A stretch of DNA of 6,133 nucleotides from Spirochaetales bacterium (lineage in GTDB: Bacteria > Spirochaetota > Spirochaetia > DTKZ01). This document shows positions 3,226-6,133 of this stretch, in pieces. Made by a program: the position numbers and the translations under genes. The notes below the pieces were generated by a model. That model made no database searches and had not been told where the DNA came from. It was given only the letters and a program-made list of their open reading frames with translations. The stretch is from positions 1 to 6,133 of the forward strand of contig JAITGB010000183.1 in assembly GCA_031280945.1 (NCBI GenBank). Direction: 5' to 3'. How positions within the stretch are numbered: position 1 is the first letter of the stretch; every line of letters starts with the position of its first letter.

Positions 3226-5340
3226 ATGAGCGTGGAAAAAGATTGCGGGGAATTAAAAAGTTTCAGGAAAAAACTCATAAAGAAAGCCGGAAAACTCGGC
3301 CTGAATCTCGTAGGCTTTGCCCCTGTTACGAGGTGGCCCGAACACGGCAGGCAGAGGCCGGAATTTTTTCCCCAGAATATTTGGCCCTGGAGTAAAACCG
3401 TCATCGTGGGAGGAGTCCACATTTACCCGCCCGCACTGGAAACAACACCCTCCAACCTCTACTCGGAGCTGTACATCACCACAAACCGCCTCCTGGACGA
3501 AGCCGCATACAGGCTTGCGGGCGTTTTGAACGGCAAAGGCTTTCGCGCCTTCTTTTTTCCCCGGGACGGCTACGCGGATATATCCGTTCTCGTGGAAAGG
3601 CCGGAGGCGGGCTTCTCCCAAACGCTTGCCGCGCACTACGCGGGCCTGGGAACCATTGGGGCAAGCCACTGCGTCTTAACGCCCCAGTACGGCCCGCGCG
3701 TACGCTTTGTTTCCGTTATAACGGACGCGGACTTTGAAGGAAGCCCGCGCCTGAAAAAAGAACTGTGCAGCGGCTGCGGAGTCTGCCTCAAAAACTGCCC
3801 GGCAAAGGCTTTTACCCCAAGGCCCGGAAGCCTCGTAGCGGATATGGACAGACACAAATGCGCGCGCTATCATCAATTTCTGCGCGCAAGTATGCGCTAT
3901 CCCTGCGGCATTTGCACCGCGGTATGCCCTGTGGGGAAAGACAGAAAAATATACGGCGCCTCCTCCGTAAGCGAGGAGGGAAAACTGCATATCCTGAACT
4001 CAGGTTCAGGGGATTTTACGCAATTCAGGCGGGCAAGAAGGAGTTTTATTATGAGCAAGAAGACCTACAGATTCGAGACACTGCAAGTTCACGTTGGGCA
4101 GGAAAAGCCCGACCCCGCGACAGACGCGCGGGCCGTTCCCATTTACCAGACCACATCGTACGTGTTTCCCTCGTCGAAGTCCGCGGCGGACCGCTTTGCC
4201 CTAACCGAGGTGGGCAACATCTACACCCGTATTATGAACCCTACGTGGGATGTTTTTGAACAGCGCGTTGCCGCCCTGGAAAAAGGCGTAGCGGCCCTCG
4301 CGGCCTCCTCAGGAGCCGCGGCCACAACCTACGCTGTTCAAAATATTACCCGCTCAGGAGACCACATCGTATCCGACAACCAAATCTACGGCGGAACCTA
4401 CAACCTTTTTCAGAACACCTTCCGCGACATGGGCGTTGAAACAACCTTTATTGACGGAAGCAGTCCCGCAAACTTTGAAAAAGCCATACGCCCCAACACC
4501 AAGGCGCTTTTCTTTGAAACCCTGGGAAACCCCAACGCAACTATCGTAGATATTGAAGCGGTCGCGGCAATAGCGCACAAGCACGGCATTCCCTTGATTG
4601 TTGACAACACCTTCGCTACTGCGTACCTCATCAGGCCCATTGATTACGGCGCGGATGTTGTCGTTCATTCCGCGACAAAATTTATAGGCGGACACGGAAC
4701 TTCCATAGGCGGCGTTATTGTTGACGCCGGAAAATTCGACTGGGCGCAGAACGATAAGTTTCCCGGCCTTTCGCGGCCCAACCCCAGCTATCACGGCGTC
4801 GTGTTTACCGATGCCGTAAAAAATCTTGCCTACATCATCAAGGCGCGGACAACTCTCCTGCGCGACACGGGAGCGGCCCTTTCGCCCTTTAACGCCTTTC
4901 TCTTTTTACAGGGGCTTGAAACCCTCTCCCTGCGCGTGGAACGCCACGTTTCCAACGCTCTAAAAGTTATTGAGTTTCTCTCACAGCACCCCCAGGTGGA
5001 AAAAGTAAATCACCCCTCGCTGAAAGGACACCGCGATAACAAACTCTACGAGCGGTATTTTCCCCGTGGGGCTGCCTCAATTTTTACGTTTGAAATTAAA
5101 GGCAACGCGGAAAAAGCAAAAGCGTTTACCGAAAGGCTTGAGCTTTTCTCCCTCCTCGCAAATGTCGCCGATGTAAAGTCCCTCGTTATTCACCCCGCTT
5201 CGACTACTCACTCTCAGATGAGCGAGAGCGAACTTCTTGAATCGGGAATCAAACCCAACACCGTGCGCCTGTCCATCGGAACCGAACACATTGACGACAT
5301 TATCGACGACCTGAAATTCGCGTTTGAAGAAGTGAAGTAG
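3226..5340 (+). CDS. QueG-like double [4Fe-4S] protein fused in frame to MetY
   Basis: The frame runs 704 codons without a stop. Residues 1-245 are a short epoxyqueuosine-reductase-like (COG1600-type) protein. Its pattern CxxCxxCxxxCP (C181, C184, C187, C191) then C212, C227, C230 and C234 should bind two [4Fe-4S] clusters, and the AGLGTIG and LTPQYGPRVRF segments (139-161) are typical of the family. It is shorter than canonical QueG, lacks the C-terminal HEAT-like part and does not show the DTxPxxE catalytic segment, reading ADISVLVERPE (117-127), so the tRNA reaction is not assured. Residues 246-275 are a basic linker with no domain, and residue 276 is the natural Met of MetY. AGGAG (3221-3225) abuts ATG 3226, while GTG 3232 has ideal 6-nt spacing, so the true start may be 3232. 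Whether a 704-aa fusion, a separate ~275-aa product or a lost stop is real cannot be decided here. Confidence 0.6.
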   Translation: MSVEKDCGELKSFRKKLIKKAGKLGLNLVGFAPVTRWPEHGRQRPEFFPQNIWPWSKTVIVGGVHIYPPALETTPSNLYSELYITTNRLLDEAAYRLAGVLNGKGFRAFFFPRDGYADISVLVERPEAGFSQTLAAHYAGLGTIGASHCVLTPQYGPRVRFVSVITDADFEGSPRLKKELCSGCGVCLKNCPAKAFTPRPGSLVADMDRHKCARYHQFLRASMRYPCGICTAVCPVGKDRKIYGASSVSEEGKLHILNSGSGDFTQFRRARRSFIMSKKTYRFETLQVHVGQEKPDPATDARAVPIYQTTSYVFPSSKSAADRFALTEVGNIYTRIMNPTWDVFEQRVAALEKGVAALAASSGAAATTYAVQNITRSGDHIVSDNQIYGGTYNLFQNTFRDMGVETTFIDGSSPANFEKAIRPNTKALFFETLGNPNATIVDIEAVAAIAHKHGIPLIVDNTFATAYLIRPIDYGADVVVHSATKFIGGHGTSIGGVIVDAGKFDWAQNDKFPGLSRPNPSYHGVVFTDAVKNLAYIIKARTTLLRDTGAALSPFNAFLFLQGLETLSLRVERHVSNALKVIEFLSQHPQVEKVNHPSLKGHRDNKLYERYFPRGAASIFTFEIKGNAEKAKAFTERLELFSLLANVADVKSLVIHPASTTHSQMSESELLESGIKPNTVRLSIGTEHIDDIIDDLKFAFEEVK
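3993..4010 (+). other. Hairpin at the QueG-like/MetY junction
   Basis: CCTGAAC (3993-3999) and GTTCAGG (4004-4010) form a perfect 7-bp stem with a TCAG tetraloop, followed by GGATTTT. It lies in the linker just before metY and resembles an intergenic spacer hairpin. An out-of-frame TGA at 3995-3997 sits in its left arm and would end the upstream gene if the frame shifted by one base. Confidence 0.5.
4038..4043 (+). promoter_or_regulatory. Internal ribosome-binding site of metY
   Basis: AAGGAG lies 7 nt upstream of ATG 4051 with an AT-rich spacer (TTTTATT). It is the strongest Shine-Dalgarno site in this half of the window, although it lies inside a larger open frame. It supports independent translation of MetY. 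Confidence 0.8.
4051..5340 (+). CDS. metY: O-acetylhomoserine sulfhydrylase (homocysteine synthase)
   Basis: This 429-aa cytoplasmic PLP enzyme of the Cys/Met-metabolism family joins O-acetylhomoserine with sulfide to give homocysteine, and some members accept methanethiol to give methionine directly. The N-terminus FETLQVHVGQ (8-17) is the usual MetY opening. Other marks are IYQTTSYVF (31-39), the PLP-phosphate segment YTRIMNP (58-64), SSGAAAT (86-92), Tyr113 in QIYGGTYNLF, the Asp of VDNTFAT (Asp185) that pairs with the PLP ring nitrogen, and the Schiff-base Lys210 in HSATKFIGGHG. HPASTTH and NTVRLSIGTEH near the C-terminus complete the active site. The length is full for MetY. Start 4051 is supported by AAGGAG 7 nt upstream and by the family N-terminus. 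The same frame extends upstream into the QueG-like part. No SAM, T-box or cobalamin riboswitch is visible. Confidence 0.95.
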   Translation: MSKKTYRFETLQVHVGQEKPDPATDARAVPIYQTTSYVFPSSKSAADRFALTEVGNIYTRIMNPTWDVFEQRVAALEKGVAALAASSGAAATTYAVQNITRSGDHIVSDNQIYGGTYNLFQNTFRDMGVETTFIDGSSPANFEKAIRPNTKALFFETLGNPNATIVDIEAVAAIAHKHGIPLIVDNTFATAYLIRPIDYGADVVVHSATKFIGGHGTSIGGVIVDAGKFDWAQNDKFPGLSRPNPSYHGVVFTDAVKNLAYIIKARTTLLRDTGAALSPFNAFLFLQGLETLSLRVERHVSNALKVIEFLSQHPQVEKVNHPSLKGHRDNKLYERYFPRGAASIFTFEIKGNAEKAKAFTERLELFSLLANVADVKSLVIHPASTTHSQMSESELLESGIKPNTVRLSIGTEHIDDIIDDLKFAFEEVK

Positions 5341-5350
5341 GAAAAACCCT

Positions 5351-5407
5351 CGCGCATCTCCACGCTTTGTTAAAGCTCCGGCTTAATGAGGCGTGGAGAG
5401 CGGCGCG
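5351..5407. terminator. Long imperfect hairpin between convergent genes, possible terminator
   Basis: CGCGC (5351-5355) pairs with GCGCG (5403-5407), TCTCCACGC (5357-5365) with GCGTGGAGA (5391-5399), and AAGC (5373-5376) with GCTT (5381-5384). It starts 10 nt after the metY stop. Position and GC-rich stem suit a shared transcription end for metY and the convergent corA, but no T-run follows on the + strand and none precedes it closely for the - strand, so intrinsic termination is uncertain. The right arm GCGC (5403-5406) could instead pair with 5424-5427 around AGAG/CTCT, giving an alternative fold. The rest of the gap (5408-5467) shows nothing else I can name. Confidence 0.45.
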
Positions 5408-5467
5408 TAGAGAGAACTCTTATGCGCACTTCCGCTCCTTCCGCAGGTTCCCGCCCCCCGCTCAAGC

Positions 5468-6133
5468 CTAAAAATACTGTTTGCGCCAGAAAATGAGGAT
5501 GCTCACGGAGGCAAAAACCGCCGACACGCCCAGGGTCGCCAAAAAAGCAAAAGGGCTGTCCTGAAAAGGCAGGGCCACGTTCATGCCGTAGATGCTGGCG
5601 ATGAGGGTGGGCAGCATCAGAATGAGGGAAATTGAAGTCAGGTGCTTCATCACCACATTGAGATTATTGGAAATAACCGAAGCGAAAGCGTCCATCATAC
5701 CGCTCAAAATATTACTGTAGATGTTCGCCATCTCTATTGCCTGACGGTTTTCCGTAACAACATCATCGAGAAGGTCCGCTTCATCTCCTGAGAGGCGCAG
5801 AATGTTGGACTTGCAGATTCTGTCTATGAGAAACTCATTCGATTTGAGCGAAGTCGTAAAAAACACAAGGGATTTTTCCAGCGTTAAAAGATGAATAAGC
5901 TCTGTGTTTTTTACGGATTTTTGAAGCTCCCTCTCCGCAAGAGCAGTCCTGCGGTTTATATCCTTGAGGTGGCGCAGAAAGTAAAACGAAACGCGGGAGA
6001 AAAACGCAAGAAGAAAAGTCTTACAGTCCGCCGTTGAAAAACGCCTGCCCCTGCCGGAAAGCATATCGCTGATAATCTCGTTTTCGCGCAGGCACACAGT
6101 TATCACCATGGAGTTGAAAAAAATAATCCCCAC
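5468..6133 (-). CDS. corA: CorA-type Mg2+/Co2+ transporter, 5' end outside the window
   Basis: The visible 221 codons are the C-terminal two thirds of a CorA-family (MIT superfamily) membrane channel for divalent cations. The hallmark YGMN (182-185 of the visible part) closes the first transmembrane helix (about 167-187), and a second helix follows (about 195-216), ending in a short charged tail WRKQYF. Before them lies a long helical region (about 45-165) matching the cytoplasmic stalk helix with LTSISLILMLPTLIASIYG at its end. The loop after YGMN reads VALPFQDSP rather than the common Pro-Glu loop, a modest divergence. Family members run about 310-320 aa, so roughly 90-100 N-terminal residues should lie beyond position 6133. 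The GTG at the edge and the ATG at 6109 are probably internal. It converges on metY and has no evident link to sulfur metabolism. Confidence 0.88.
   Translation of the reverse strand: MGIIFFNSMVITVCLRENEIISDMLSGRGRRFSTADCKTFLLAFFSRVSFYFLRHLKDINRRTALAERELQKSVKNTELIHLLTLEKSLVFFTTSLKSNEFLIDRICKSNILRLSGDEADLLDDVVTENRQAIEMANIYSNILSGMMDAFASVISNNLNVVMKHLTSISLILMLPTLIASIYGMNVALPFQDSPFAFLATLGVSAVFASVSILIFWRKQYF

Noticed and set aside
3765..4259. 164-codon + strand frame overlapping the QueG-like/MetY junction
   Set aside because: It is a shifted-frame shadow of the main frame: basic, with no domain. It was considered as evidence of a frameshift, but both real domains are read in the main frame.

Overview
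The window looks like a spirochaete chromosome, most likely a Treponema of the termite-gut type. This is inference from overall feel: mid-GC coding DNA, a short Sec leader running into a Gly-rich mature N-terminus, and GC-rich palindromic intergenic repeats. No single marker gene proves it.

Layout. Positions 1-349 hold no gene but are full of structure: a perfect hairpin (31-59), a 110-bp modular palindromic repeat (61-170), an AT-rich inverted repeat (203-228), a likely promoter (237-263) and a 49-nt dyad in the presumed 5' leader (274-322). Three + strand genes follow and form a complete ABC importer of the nitrate/sulfonate/taurine (SsuABC/TauABC-like) class: a periplasmic binding protein (350-1351), an ATPase (1405-2208) and a permease (2205-2996, overlapping the ATPase gene by 4 nt). 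A second copy of the modular repeat lies just after the permease in the opposite orientation (3013-3139), so the importer operon is bracketed by an inverted pair.

Next comes one uninterrupted 704-codon frame (3226-5340). Its first ~245 codons encode a short QueG-like (COG1600-type) protein with eight cysteines for two [4Fe-4S] clusters. Codons 276 onward encode a complete PLP-dependent O-acetylhomoserine sulfhydrylase (MetY, 429 aa) with its own strong ribosome-binding site and ATG at 4051. There is no stop codon between the two. This is either a real fusion, two products from one frame, or an upstream gene that lost its stop. Downstream is a convergent intergenic region with a long imperfect hairpin. 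The window ends in the 3' part of a CorA-type divalent-cation transporter on the - strand (5468-6133, 5' end outside).

Working together (inference): the importer probably brings in a small organosulfur or related anionic solute. MetY fixes sulfide or a thiol onto O-acetylhomoserine to give homocysteine or methionine. The QueG-like protein belongs to the Fe-S/cobamide reductase superfamily that also contains reductive dehalogenases, so it could supply reducing chemistry between import and MetY. That middle step is the speculative part and the most interesting idea in the window.
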